Shown in pieces: positions 35,694 to 48,446 of a stretch of DNA of 64,000 nt; within the stretch, counting starts at the first letter, position 1; each line of letters starts with the position of its first letter. The stretch is from NCBI GenBank assembly GCA_905183005.1, contig CAJJDO010000025.1, positions 32,667 through 96,666 of the forward strand, read 5' to 3'. The DNA comes from Paramecium pentaurelia (taxonomy: Eukaryota > Ciliophora > Oligohymenophorea > Peniculida > Parameciidae). The translations under genes and the position numbers were made by a program. The notes below the pieces were generated by a model. The model did no database searches. It saw nothing but the letters and a program-made list of their open reading frames with translations, and had not been told where the DNA came from.

Positions 35694-36690
35694 TCATTTT
35701 TCTTGGTACATTGGATCAACTTAGTTTCTACCAATAGATTTTTATTCTTTATTTGACTATTAGTATTGTGAATACTCATATAATTTTGGTTGATTTGTGT
35801 ATTAATTTTAGGATTAAAATAATTATGAATTTGAACTATTAATTTGTTATTGTTGCTGTTATTATGGTAAATTCTGTTATTATTATGATTATTGATATTG
35901 TTATAACGTATTTGGAAGATTAGGTTGTTAGACATAATTCATTGTTTAGCATTTTGTGCATTTGATTAAATTGGATACTAATTAAATTTTTAGATATTAC
36001 ATCCGCATTGGTACATGACTGTAATTTTGCAGGATCCACATTGAAAATAACCAAAATTAGGTTTATTAATTTATTAGCATCTATAGCACATAAATGGTTG
36101 TTTTTCATCTTATATCATCTATGGAGTTTTACAATGAATGCAAGTTGAATAAGCTTGTCTTTTTGTTGACATAATAATTACGTTCTTTGATTAATACTCT
36201 TGTCAATGAGTATTGCTGTTTATTAGAATACATTAGAAACAGGATTATATATTTAGTTTAAAGGCTAAGAATATTATTGATTTTGATATGGATTATATTG
36301 ATATTAACTATACTAATTCTAAATTATCTAAATTTAAATACTTGTTATTAGTTAATTTGGGTTTGTTGATACTGAATTTATGATTGTTTTGGAAACTATT
36401 ACTGTTGATAAGCCTATTATTAATTCTAATTTTTTTAAAACTCTGACTAACTTTATATATTATTTTAAGGAGGAACAATTGGTTATTCAATTTATTTTGG
36501 TTAAATAACTTCAGCATGTTGTACTTCTAAGAGGTAATAAATAAAGTTTACTAGCATCATCTAATGAGACATATTCCTAATCATCTCCTTAATCTTAAAT
36601 TTCAAAATCATCATTATTTTATTTCGGTTCTTTATATCTAGCATTAGATTTGTTGGATAGCAATCCCAAATTTGCATCATTTTAGTTCAT
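35694..36690 (-). CDS. LSD1-type zinc-finger protein with Gln-rich flanks
   Basis: The protein is 300 aa with introns at 36527-36551, 36319-36341, 36159-36181 and 35978-36000. An acidic start (MNQNDANLGLL) is followed by a long Gln/Asn-rich region. A Cys-rich core has CIHCKTPQMIQ, MCYRCQQI, then FQCGSCKITVMYQCGLSNLI and KCTKCQTMNYV, and a second Gln-rich tail ends the protein. The last finger matches the LSD1 consensus C..C...L.Y..G...V.C..C found in plant cell-death regulators and metacaspases. The third intron ends AAAAG. If it is not spliced, a shorter 151-aa gene starting MSTKRQAYS at 36172 is the alternative, but the fused model keeps frame throughout. Probably a nuclear or protein-binding regulator; the function is inferred only from the finger. 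Confidence 0.65.
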
Positions 36691-36872
36691 CTAATATGAT
36701 TATAAGAATATTTTATTATTAATTTATAATATTTCTAAATATTCCAATGTTCTGATTATATTCTATATTCAGTATAAAATATCTAAAATTTACATAAAAA
36801 TCAAAGATTAGATTAAAAAAACATCTTAAATTTTTTAAAAGTAAAACAAAAACAAATTTAATTAAACATATT

Positions 36873-38874
36873 TCACTTTTGAAGTTTGCTTTCAATATAT
36901 AAAAGTCCTAATTAATTATATTTTTAGTATATAAGTAAGTCTTCATGTCTCTAAATAATTTATAAAAATATTTACTTAGATGATTTTATCTTGGATAGTG
37001 TCACTAAATTTAAAATCAAGCATAATAAATTTTGCTGCATATTTGATAACTTCTATTAGATCTACAAGATTGAAACCAAAACTAAATTAAACAAATTCAG
37101 TAAATAACTTATTAAATGATTTCTAAGCTATGAATTAAATAAAGGATTACAATCAACAAGTATAAATTTACGAGTCTTAGGAATTTCATAATATATTTAT
37201 TCTTTAGTAAATTGTTAATATTCTATAGCCAAGATCAAATACATAAATGATGCTACTAAGGTTCTTGATTTATAATTCAAAGTTTAAATATCCAAATAAC
37301 AACAATCAATATATGCCTGCAATTTTAACATTACTTAAAATAAAAATAGAATCAATTACATTTATAAGAAGCTGTGTTATTGGCTCTGAATTTCTTTTGA
37401 ACATCTGTAATAAAATTATCCCATTAATTAGTATAGAATTCAATCCAAAGATTAATTGTAGGTAAATTCAAATGCCATTACAATACAGTACAAACATCTA
37501 TCTCCATTTGATAAATTTAATCAATAGTATAACCATGATTGGCTGCTTTTTCAAACTCACTAACATGTTTTGCCTCTACTTCCTCAAATATAACAAATAA
37601 ATATACTTCCATTTTAGATGCAATAAGCATTGAGGCTGTACCCAATAATTATACATCCACTTTTGGAATAGATTTTTTAGATAAATAGCTATCAACATAT
37701 GCCACAGCTAAATAATAAGTATCTCTTTTCATGTGATAGACTGAACAAACATCAATCATCCAATCCATTAAAATAGCCCTGACTTTTGGATTTATTTGTG
37801 TTTGAATAGAAACCATATAATCAGGATTTGGAAAGTGTTCTATTTCTTATAACATAAGTGCTTATAAAGTTTCAGAAGAAAATCCACCAATTTATGAATC
37901 TTTATCATTTTCATTTTAAAGAAAAGTTTAATTCATTTAAATGTTTTTTGATTTTGTTGAATTTGCATTATCACTTAATATTGTTATGCTAGATTCATCA
38001 CATTCTAGAGTGAGTCCTAAATTTTTTTATTCTCCCATTGATATGCATCTTGTATTTTTCTTATGTTTCAATAAATTGTTATTAGGACTTTATTTTTTAA
38101 TAGTTCTTTCACTTAATTAATTAGAGGAATTATCTTAAATTAAAAATTTAGGAATATTTAATTTTTCTATTTGTTTTTCTTCTCTTTGAGAATTGCAACT
38201 AGATATATATACATTATTATTTACTTATCACAATTAGAATAATTAGAATTGGATGTATTGTTATTAGCATTTTTATTTTAAGGGATATTAGAAATCATAA
38301 AATATGTTCCTGAATTACCTTAAACAACATGACTGTATTGTCTATGATTTTTTTTGAATTAAGTTTTATTATTGCTATCAATGGAATTATTTCTTGAGAC
38401 ATTTTATTAATTGAGAAAGGATTCAAAAGTAACTTAGGGATTTTAGTAATCTTTTCTTTCCCATACAGCAGAATCTTTTAAATTATTATCTTCATTCAGT
38501 TTTGGCTTATGTAAGATTAGTTGTAAACTTGGTTAAGCAACTTTTGTTAAGGTTGAATTAGAAGTATGTTAAGGAATGTTAATTTAAAATGGAATACAAC
38601 TGGATTATTTTTTATTTCTTTTATATTTTATTTCTTCAGGTTTTGGATTTACCTAATATAATGATTAAAATTACTTGAATCTAAATTTTATTATGCTATA
38701 ATATAGATTTTGAATATTGAGGCTATTAGGAATTCTAATCAAATCTTACAAAGGAAATATTCTAATTTGATTGTATGCTTTACATTCAATTATTGATAAT
38801 TTTCTTTTGGTATGAAATAGGGATTCCACGAGGTAGTCATTTTCAAATTTAAATATAAAATATTGATTAAACAT
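36873..38874 (-). CDS. Cyclin
   Basis: The protein is 625 aa with introns at 38199-38224, 37583-37606, 37334-37359, 37128-37150 and 36951-36975. A long Asn/Ser-rich N-terminal half precedes the cyclin box: NPKVRAILMDWMIDVCSVYH (the MRAILVDWL signature), RDTYYLAVAYVDSYLSK, GTASMLIASKMEEVEAKHV and TIDQIYQMEIDVCTVLQWHL. The C-terminal cyclin fold follows (QAYIDCCYLDIQTLNYKSRT). The class is A/B/E-like by the box; I cannot assign a subtype. It would bind and activate a CDK. Two introns use unusual acceptors: GAG (37583-37606, 24 nt and stop-free, so retention would add 8 residues in frame) and AAG (37334-37359). It starts 15 bp after the kelch gene's stop on the same strand. Confidence 0.85.
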
Positions 38875-38889
38875 ATAAATTAATACTAG

Positions 38890-41037
38890 TCAATGGGAAA
38901 ATGGTTATAAATTTCTAATTGAAATTGAGCGCCTGTCAGTAAATTTTTTATTTGAATGTGGAGAACCATCTAATTTTGAAGATGATTTCATTTCATCTTT
39001 AATTTCTTCTACATAATCAAAATCTTTGATTAAATCAGAAGTCTCTTCATTCAATCTTTAAGAAAATAACATTTATTCTTTATTAATTTTGTTAAGATTT
39101 TTAGCAGATATTTATTTGATGATAGGTTTAGGTATAAAAGATTTAATATTATAAGAAAGACTGGCAACTTATTCTCTAATTTTAGTCATTCTATCAGTAT
39201 AATTTTACTACTTTGTTTTGACATTTTAATTTATTGTTGATAATTATAAAGGATTTGTTTTAAGATGATTAGATATATTTACTTACCTTCTATTTCTATA
39301 GGCAATCATAGAATCGATTTCTAGAATCTAAAATTCAGCACTAAGAAAACCAGTTTCATTATAGCCTCCAAAAATCATTAGTTTATGATCATCCACAACA
39401 GAACAATGACCAGCTCTACCTTCTTTATACTCCAAATCTACAATGCTCCAAGATTAGGTTTCAATTTTAAAAATGTGACAATCATTTAAGAAAGTAGATG
39501 ATTCACTTATGCCACCATAAATAATAATAATTCCCTATCTTTCACAATAAGAAGCAGAATGTTTATATCTAGAGACTAATAATTAATTTCAATTAATTTT
39601 ACTTGGTAATTTTCCTTTGCCAGAAACTAAAGACCATTACATAGGACGAGTACAAGGATTCAGCATATATAAACCAGAATACAATGTTCCATTTTTAGAT
39701 TCTCCTCCAAACGAATATACTCCTTCTACTTTATATTTGATTTCCTTCATTTCTTCAGGATCCATATAGTTTTTATATACTTAAACATTTCTTGAACTAC
39801 TAAAAACAGAAATGAGTGTATGAAAAGCAATTCCATTATTAAAGAAATCATTCTATTCAATTTAACTTAAAATCATTTTATTGTTCAAAATATCATAGTG
39901 ATATAAATCACTTAAATATTTACCTTTAGTATTGATACCTGCATGAATAATAATATGTTTTCCTACAATAGCACCAGATGCTCCTCTTCTTCCTTCAATT
40001 ACTTCTCCTCCAAATCTTAATGCTTTAAATTCATTATTTTCTATTTTATATATTTTTCAAATTACCTGTATTAAACATTCTAAAATCATTAGTGCTTTCC
40101 CTTATTTTCTGTTAACCATCATAAGGTTTCTCACCACCAAATATATAGATATTCCTTCTATAAACACAATAAATATGATTTGTTCTACCAAAAGGAGCCT
40201 TTTCTCCAATTACTTGAGGTTAGAACCATTCTTTATGATCCCAAATAACAACATCATTAAATGGTTAACTACTTATTCCTCCAAACAAATATAATTTTCC
40301 AGATATATTATTCAAAGAAGCTCCTTCTCTCATTTAAGGTCTCCATTTTCCATAAAAAGAATCTATCCATCCTAAATAGTGAGTAGGTATTGTAAATTCT
40401 TCTTCTGGTTGATGAACTTATATAACTTTTGCTTTTATTGCTGGCATAATTTATCCTTCTTCATCAATCTTTGCAGGATATGTTTTTATTTTTGGTAACT
40501 TATTATAATTATAAGATCTTGATCTAGCAAATGTTGTTCTCATTATATTTTGCTTTTACTACTCTTCTTAGTATTTTAATTAAGTCTTATTATGATCCAA
40601 TTAAAATGCAATCTAATCTTTTAAACAACTATCATTCAAAATTGATTGACTCTTATCTGTAAGATTAAATTTTCTCACATAAGATTATGAATGGTTACGC
40701 ATTATCTTCTCTCTATATGTTCTAAATCTTTAATCACTTTCAAGTCTTCCTAACAAAGTTTTATCTAAATTGAGTAATTCTTGTTAACTTATAAATTTAA
40801 CTCCTTTTTAATCTGGTAGCTTAGGTAATAATGGATGCAACTGAAGAATAAGTTATTTATATTTACTAATTAGCAACCTCTTGATACTAATTAAGTATAT
40901 TATGTTATTGTTTAATTTGTTAATCCTTAATGTTAATATTATTCAACTATCTATCCTAAAATTTCATCATCTAAATATTCTCTTATATTTTCTTGATCTA
41001 ATTAAATTTCATCTTCTTACTATAATATTTCACTCAT
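38890..41037 (-). CDS. Kelch-repeat protein
   Basis: The protein is 689 aa with introns at 40841-40866 (CAG acceptor), 40041-40065 and 39576-39602. The N-terminal 180 residues are Gln-rich without a known domain. Kelch repeats then form a propeller, seen by their GG...Y/W pattern: GKLYLFGGISSQPFND, RNIYIFGGEKPYDG, GKHIIIHAGINTKGKYLSD, GVYSFGGESKNGTLYS, GIIIIYGGISESSTFLND and HKLMIFGGYNETGFLSAE. A basic, low-complexity C-terminus ends RSISIRNLQPFSH. No BTB or F-box was found, so it is probably a scaffold. The start is 17 bp from the divergent exportin-like gene. Confidence 0.85.
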
Positions 41038-41054
41038 ATAAATTAAATTAATAA
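41038..41054. promoter_or_regulatory. 17-bp divergent intergenic region
   Basis: The kelch start codon (41037, minus) and the exportin-like start codon (41055, plus) face away from each other across 17 bp. Promoter elements for at least one gene must overlap the other's transcript. The kelch start is well supported; the exportin start depends on a 31-nt first intron. Confidence 0.45.
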
Positions 41055-44000
41055 ATGTATTCAACATAAGAACTTTAATAAACAATTCATAATTATTCTC
41101 TATAAGTACTATAAGCTGGTGATTTTGTGGTATCTTTTGATATCTATATTAATTCTTTAGAAAAACTAGTAAATTATTGAGTAACTCAAAACATTTATTT
41201 TGGATTGGAATAATTTGCCTCTCTTTAGAAGTATTGTTGAACATGATCAAAAACCTGAAACTATTTTTGTTCTCTATTCCCTATTGTAAAAATCAGTTGC
41301 TTAAGGATCAAAATTTATAAATGTACTTCAACCTACATAAAAAAAATAATCAACTTTTGAAGAATTAGAAAAGTAATATAGATATTAATATATTAGTAAT
41401 GAAAAGTAATATCATACAATAATCGTTATAACTCATATTGAAATTGTTATCAATTATTTTGCAAGATTCTTAAATCATCCAAATCATGTATAAAATTAGG
41501 TGCTATTCACTTTGGCATTTTTAATAAGAAAATATTGGACAGATACAACAAACTCTGATCAACTTGTAGAAAAATTGATTAACACATTTTTTAATAGTCA
41601 GAATTTCTCAATTTTAACTATAGGATGTAAATTATTTGAAAACATCTTAATTTGTGTTAGATCATATTATTATGCTTCTAGTTATTTAGAGTTTAGAAAA
41701 ATAATGATGAGTTTCTTAAAGTACAAATTTTAATTAATTAATTTAGGTAATCTTTAAGCAACTTATTAACAGCTACTCATAAACTAATTATTATTTAGTT
41801 GTAAAACAAAACTTTTTTATAATTATATTAAGAAGATAAAGCTTTTATTGATACATTAATCTAATTAATAAATTCATTCATGACTTTTAATTTTAATTTA
41901 AGCTTTTATGAAATTGAGGCAGATCAAGATCAAAAAGATAACTTTCTAATAAATGTAATAATTCTAAATCAAAACATTAATTTAGTTTCCTGACTCTTAT
42001 ATTTCAATAATAACTGAATTAAAACTCAATTAAGAAATTTTTAGATCTATCATAGACTTTTATACTTTAGATTAAACAATTTCAATTAAATTGATAACAA
42101 TTGTTTAGAGAATAGCTGCTGCAAGACTTTCATTATTTTTTGGAAAACGTTCATAGAAATAATAAGTGAGAAGAACTCTATGGGAAGGTTTACTATATAT
42201 ATTAAATAATCATTAAATATACATATAAAATTACGATTTTTGTAATGAAATTTGTATATTTGCAATCAAATTAGTTGTAAATATATTTCTTAAACTAGTC
42301 TAACTTTACATTAAAAAAATTGAATAAATTTTAAGATTTATTTGATTAATGTGTAATATAATTTAATCAAATGAATCAAGTAATTTTAAGTAATTATTAA
42401 ATCAGGATATAACCAAATAGTGTATTTATAAAATTGCAAGAAGTTTGGAATTAATTTTAGATATAAATTAATTCATATAAATAACAATATCCAACATAAT
42501 ATTTGAATCTATCAAATTCTATTAATTTAAGCTTTAAACTCCTTATTCAAGCATTCTATAATGGAAATCCTTTTGCAAATATTCCAACAAGCATTCCAAT
42601 TAAAAAAATTAAAAAATTTATTGATAAAAGCTTTAGATTATGTGCTTAAGTTTATTAATAAAATGCTGTTGAATGTACAAATTTACTCTTGGAATCATTT
42701 AAAAAAATACCAATCTAAGTATTAATTATTTTTAATTTTAGTAAATTAATCAAATGGCAGAGCAAGAATAATTGATTACAATTTGTACTTTTATTTATTG
42801 ATTTCTAGAAAAATTCAGTTCACTATTATGTTTAATATCAGCATTTGTAATAAGTCCAACATAAGGAGAGTTATTAACTGGATATGATTATTATGGCCAA
42901 TAAAATAAATAAGAAAGACCACCTTAGTTTGGACAATTAATCATATATATTTTAGAAATTATATCTTTTTCTAATAAATTAAGTTTACCAGTCATGGCTA
43001 CTTAATAAGATATTGAAAAGAAATAAATTTTAAAAATGTATCACACTTGTAGTTTAATATTTATCCAAACATATATTACACAAACTGTAGAAGGTGTATA
43101 TTATGATGAAAACTTAAATATTGTTATTTCTTAATCTTAATTGTAATTAATGTTATATTAGTATAGATAAACAAGTATTTTTCGTGATTTAGGAACTTAA
43201 TAGAATTATTTAGCAATTATGGAGAGCTGTCTAGAACAATGGTATTAAAGTTGATTTAATTAAGTTATCAAATATTTACTTTGAATGATCCTGATTTGGT
43301 AGAATATAGTTTTTAAATATTGTAATTTACATATGAAAAGTAAAAATCTATTTATATTAAAAGATTAAAGAGGTAGCTTGATAGAAGGATATTTTAAGCA
43401 AGTTCAGTAAATAATATGTTGAGATAATTCTTTCTCTAAATGGATTTCACTTGTTTTAATGAAGTTTAAAATATTAAAAAGAGAAAATTAGTTTATTAAT
43501 TGATTTCACTTGTTTGGGTTGATGATCAAATGGATGATTATGTTCCAGCCTTAGTGGACATTTATAAGCAGATTAAGAAGTCAATAGCTGTTGAAATCAA
43601 TAAAATAAATATGTTAAAATACATATGGGACATGATTGGATTAGTTAATGAATTATCACTAGATAAGATATATAGAATATTCTTACGAATTGTGTATTAT
43701 TAATAAAAGTAATCTAGTTTACCTGATATATCACAAATTTTACATCCAGATCATACTCAAATTTTTGTAACAGATTTCGATTCGTCAATTGGATTAACAT
43801 CTTTGATATGTTCAATTTTCAAAAACAAGTAATTTATATATTTTAATGTAGAAATACAAGATTATCAAATGAAAATATATAGTTAGTTCTTTATTAGATA
43901 TATGGACAAGCAACCAATTATTTCATTACTTCAATCAATCATTTATTAGCATAAGCTTAAGCATTTTTATCTTAAGGTTAATAAGTTTAAGATAATATTT

Positions 44001-44829
44001 TGAAAATGGCTGCAAAATTAATGAAAGTGATGGGACAAATTTCACATTCTAAATAAATAAATTAAGGATTTTTTATAATCTACTAATCTAATGTTTGCTT
44101 GGACTTATTTAAAAAATAATTATAACTCATTACAGTATATAGACCTTTATTCTAAAATTTAATGAAATATAAAAGATATCTTTTTGAATGTCTTGAAGGA
44201 ATTTGTTAAGAACATAGTGAAACATTAACATACAAATGTGGAGCTGAAATATTTTTATAATTATTTGAATTGTCTGAAAATACTTTAAAAGATATTCTAA
44301 ATTTTAAATCTATGAAGGGTGATGAATAAATAAATGAAGAAGCTATTTAGTTGTCATAGATAGCAACAATATTTGTTAATTCAATTTAATTTTTAATTTA
44401 AGAAAGTGTAATTGGAGAAGAATAAGACACAGCTATGATAAAATAAAAGATTTCTGAAATCTATTCTAAAGGAAAATTATTATTACAATCAATTTTTAAA
44501 TAAAGTTTTATGGTAACAGTAGCATTTCCAAAAATACTAAAATTTTTATAACCCAATTCTGATATCATATTTGCAATATCTTTATTTGATCCAAAAGAAG
44601 TATTCAATTTATTATGAATTAAGTTTCAAACTCTTTTGTTGTAGTTGATTTAAGAGTACAAAAATTAATTATGGCTATCAAATCTAATTCTAGATCCAAT
44701 AAATATAGGATATTAAAGTAAAATTAAATTATATATTAAGATTTGGAGAATTATTTAAATAGTTTTACAAAAGATAACTTTTCTAAACAAATTAAATATG
44801 TGTTAGAGTATGTTTGTCATGAATAATGA
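41055..44829 (+). CDS. Exportin/importin-beta-family nuclear transport receptor (XPO4/XPO7-like)
   Basis: A long multi-exon gene. The first exons read MYSTQELQQTIHNYSLQVLQ, then (31-nt intron 41130-41160) NQQIIEQLKTFILDWNNLPL, the start of an N-terminal HEAT array as in exportins. Further introns: 41721-41746 and 41955-41985. VLFTLAFLIRKYWTD and AARLSLFFGKRSQ, followed by RRTLWEGLLYILNN, resemble the XPO4/XPO7 group, which has an R-SLF motif at this place. The rest is alpha-helical without other domains, as expected. I did not resolve every intron between 42,200 and 44,700. The 3' end (TGA at 44827-44829) and the protein length are provisional. Such receptors carry cargo through nuclear pores with Ran-GTP. 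Confidence 0.55.
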
Positions 44830-44883
44830 TAATAAATGTTCATATATAAATATATATAATTATTAAAAACTATTACAATTTAA

Positions 44884-46640
44884 TCAATCAAATAATTATT
44901 AAAATGTTTATCTACCAGAATTTGGTTATGATAAATAAATCTTAGATTTATTTTATTTCAAGAATCCAGGGATCCAAATTTTTTGAGATATCAAGAATTC
45001 ATGATTTAGTGAAGGATGTAATTATTTTCTGATTTCCCCTTGAGAAAGAACCCTATGAGTTTAAATTAAACCTGTATCTTCAGGCTCTTAATTCATTTAA
45101 AATGTCACACCTTTTGGTTCAGTCAATAATTTTAAATGTTTTCGACTAGCTGAAGGATTCTTATAACTTTGATTTGTATCTAAATTAAATTTAAGAGATT
45201 CAAAATTTAAATAAAATTTCTCTTTTTTAGCAAGAAATGATTTCCTTTGACTTGCTTTCAATGTTTTTTATTGTATATTATTTTATTCAACAACTCTATA
45301 TAGTATATTACATACTCTGGTAAACGATTTTTCTTTACTGAAAATCCAACATGTAATATCTTATCTCTCTCTTTTTCTGAATCTAGAATTGCCTTATTAA
45401 CTAATTTGCGATATTCTCTCACATATTCTTTATGTTAATTCTTCATCATCACCTCTTATAAATGTTAGGATTTCTTAATTTTATCTTAATTGAATATTAA
45501 TTCTATATTTTCTAATCCTTTGGGTGGAAAATATTACTTTTCATTAGTAATACTAATTGTATTCTATAAATATTAAACTTTATTACATATATATTTGAAT
45601 ATCTTATTATCTTGATACTATTTTCAATAAAATTTGATAAAAGATTAATTTAATCTTTATATTTATAATCTAATTCGAATAAAATTGCTATTATATTATC
45701 ACATTATAAGATTAAAGGACCTCGTAGATTATTTTCAGCTAATGATTAAAATCTCTAAAATTTAATTGATTTAAATACTTTTTCTGGATTTGTAAATGTG
45801 ATTGTATGTATATCCCAAGTATTTGTTTATTTAATTTAAAACTCAATATTAACATCTGTAAACAACCAATAATGTAAAAATGGCTTTTTAATTATACAAG
45901 TCATTTCTGTTTAATTGCTAAGCATTGTTTATTTAGGTTTATATGCAGGAGATTTTACAATATACTTACCTATAGATTAATATTCCATTGCATCTCTTCT
46001 ATGGTGAATTCCAATATTACATTTAGGAATCCATTCATCTGTAACTTTGTTATATGTATACAAATCTCCTGTTGTAGTATCCAAAAAATAATCATCATGA
46101 GAATTTTTTAATGCTTAAAGTGTATACTTTGGAAAATCAACTAATTTACTACCTTCTCCATTTCCATTAGTAATATTAATATGCTATTATTTAATGAGAT
46201 AAATTTACTGTTGAAATATTGGAAGCACACAAATAAGCAAGTGCTTGAGCTCCAAATGATGTCATAAAAAGTAGTTTCTTAGTTTTAATGCACATTCTTA
46301 TTAGACTTATAATCTATAATAGTAAATATATTGATACATTTCTCATATTTGGATTCCAAGGCCTTGTATTTGGGGATGCTATGATAAAAACAATATCTAA
46401 TGTATCGAATTTCTGCCCTTTTTCAGGTTTAATGTGAGATGTTTCTGGTTCATATAAATATTCTTCTAAATTATGTCTATCAAGTTCAATAAAATCAAAG
46501 TCAATATCAGCGACTTCCTTCTATGCTTAAGTAATCTAAATATTTTGAATTAATACCTTAAATATTTATTATTTAAATTGATGAAAGATCTTTTAATGAG
46601 AAGCAGTTGCAGTAAATCCATTAACAATCAAAAATTTCAT
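44884..46640 (-). CDS. GATase-like Rossmann protein, possibly ciliary, of unknown function
   Basis: About 562 aa with introns at 46184-46208, 45564-45586 and 45296-45315. Two further GT...AG segments of 21 and 24 nt are multiples of three without stops, so their removal cannot be decided. The N-terminus MKFLIVNGFTATASHQ starts like a class I glutamine-amidotransferase fold. TLDIVFIIASPNTRPWN and KKLLFMTSFGAQALAYLCAS stand where that fold has its nucleophile elbow (G-x-C-x-G); here Cys is replaced (SFGAQ), so amidotransferase activity is unlikely. The C-terminal half is Lys/Gln-rich with EPEDTGLIQTHRVLS. Fold assignment is by pattern only. Confidence 0.5.
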
Positions 46641-47216
46641 AAAAAAATTAATTGTTAATTATATATGTTGAAAAATTTCAAGAACTGATCAAAATATCAA
46701 TAAAACTAAATTTAATTAAATTTTTTCTAAACAATAAAATTATCAAAGAAAATTTATTCTCCTCAATGATTCTTTTTAAATAATTATTTACTCAAATAAT
46801 ATATTTATGATTATTGTATATTGATTTATTTTCATTTTTCTTATTTTTTCTTTCTTAACATTAACAAATAATCAAGTTTATTTTAAATTTCATTATTTTG
46901 TTTAATGACAAGCGGCCTTTGATTTAAAAAAACTAAGAAATGAATTTTAGGAATAATATTATTCAATTTTTGAGATAGTTTAAGAAGAAATTTTTTTAAT
47001 ATCTTCTAACCAAAATAAAAAAATGATTAATAATTTAGCCGTTATGAGATAGATAAGAAAATACTTTAGAAAGAAACTAAAGTACATGCTAATTAATTAA
47101 TGAATAATTATTATAATTTAATAAAATTAGTCAGAAAGAGATAATTTGATTGAAATAAGACATCATTTATGGAAAAATAAAAACGACTAATTTTTTGATT
47201 TTCAATAATATAATAT
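46641..47216. other. Divergent intergenic region
   Basis: About 575 bp of AT-rich DNA between the GATase-like gene (minus) and the trichocyst gene (plus). Two or three short open stretches lack protein-like composition. It presumably contains the promoter of the trichocyst matrix gene. Confidence 0.45.
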
Positions 47217-48407
47217 ATGCAGACAATTATCTTTGCCTTAACTCTTATTGTATTAGCTTCATCTACTTAAGCTGATGTTATTGCTACAATTAAAAAGATT
47301 TACAAATCAACTTTTGGCAGAACATTATTTGATACTATCTGGCTCGAACTCTAAACAGGAGATCCATTAGACAGATTACTCTAAACCTTGACTGATTTAG
47401 AAGATAGATATGTTGCCGAATAAAAGAAGATGATGCCAGAAATCTCAAATACTAAGATGCATGCACAGTTGTAAGATTATTGACTCATACTATTTTAGGA
47501 CATTTCTGCCTTTGACAAAGATTTGGCTGAGTCTAATAGAAAAAAGATTGAATTAGAAGCTAGATTAGAAGGATAATTATATCCATAAAGAGGAATCTTA
47601 TAAGAATTAGTTGCTTAAAAATAAGCTGAAGTCAAGGGATACTAACAAGATTTAGATGAACTTGATGCTTAAAGAGCTGAAGAAAATGCTGACTTTGAAG
47701 AGAAAGTATTAGAACACTAAGAAGCCACAGCTATTATTGCTGAAGCTAGAAGACTTTTTGCTGATAACATTGAACACGAATCCTTCATCTAAAAAGGAAA
47801 AGCCACTAAATAATCAACCCACAAATTTACAAAAGAGGTTGCTAGCATGATCTAAAAGCATTTCACTTAATCAGCTAAGAAAACTGCTAAATTCTAACAC
47901 AGAAAGGGATATAGCAAATTATTCAAAGCTTTTGCTACAATTGCTTCCAAGGTTGAATAATTAGCTGATGCTGGAGCAGTCTCAAAAATCATTGATTTAG
48001 CTGATGAATTGTTGGCCAAGATTGCTGATTCATTATCTTTATTAAGATTCGCTGAAGGTAAGAGAGTTTAAGCCTACAAGAAATCAAGAAAATTTGTTGT
48101 CATTTCTATTACAGTTGCAGGAACTGCTCTTGCAAACGCTTAATCAGATTTGGCTGCTTTAAATGATGTCATTGCCTAAGTTGAAGCTTCTTTAGATACT
48201 ACTAACTAAAGAATTGAGAATGTTAGTGCTGACAGAAACGATAGATTTACCTAATGTGAAGAAGCCGTTTAAGATTACTAAGATTCCAGAGCTGCCAGAA
48301 CTTCTGATAGAGATGTTGTTTCATAAACCATCGGATTAGTAAACAAGGAATTAAGAACTTTAAGAGAATAATTAGCTTTAAGATAATAAGCTGGAGAAGA
48401 AATTTGA
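47217..48407 (+). CDS. Trichocyst matrix protein (TMP family)
   Basis: A secreted, heptad-rich acidic protein of about 387 aa. The signal peptide is MQTIIFALTLIVLASSTQAD. The four-helix arrangement typical of TMPs follows, with long coiled coils (DISAFDKDLAESNRKKIELE; VKGYQQDLDELDAQRAEENA; AALNDVIAQVEASLDTTNQR), Ala-rich spacers and a single Cys near the end (FTQCEEAVQDY). TMPs are cleaved and crystallise inside trichocysts, the extrusive organelles of Paramecium. An intron lies at 47471-47498. The frame is off by one base around 47456: ...EISNTK continues correctly as DACTVDISAF only if one base is added between AAG and ATGC. That is either a base lost in the sequence or a broken paralogue; TMPs form a large family. 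Confidence 0.85.
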
Positions 48408-48446
48408 TATTGATTTATTTTTCAATTTAAAATAAATCTAAATTCA

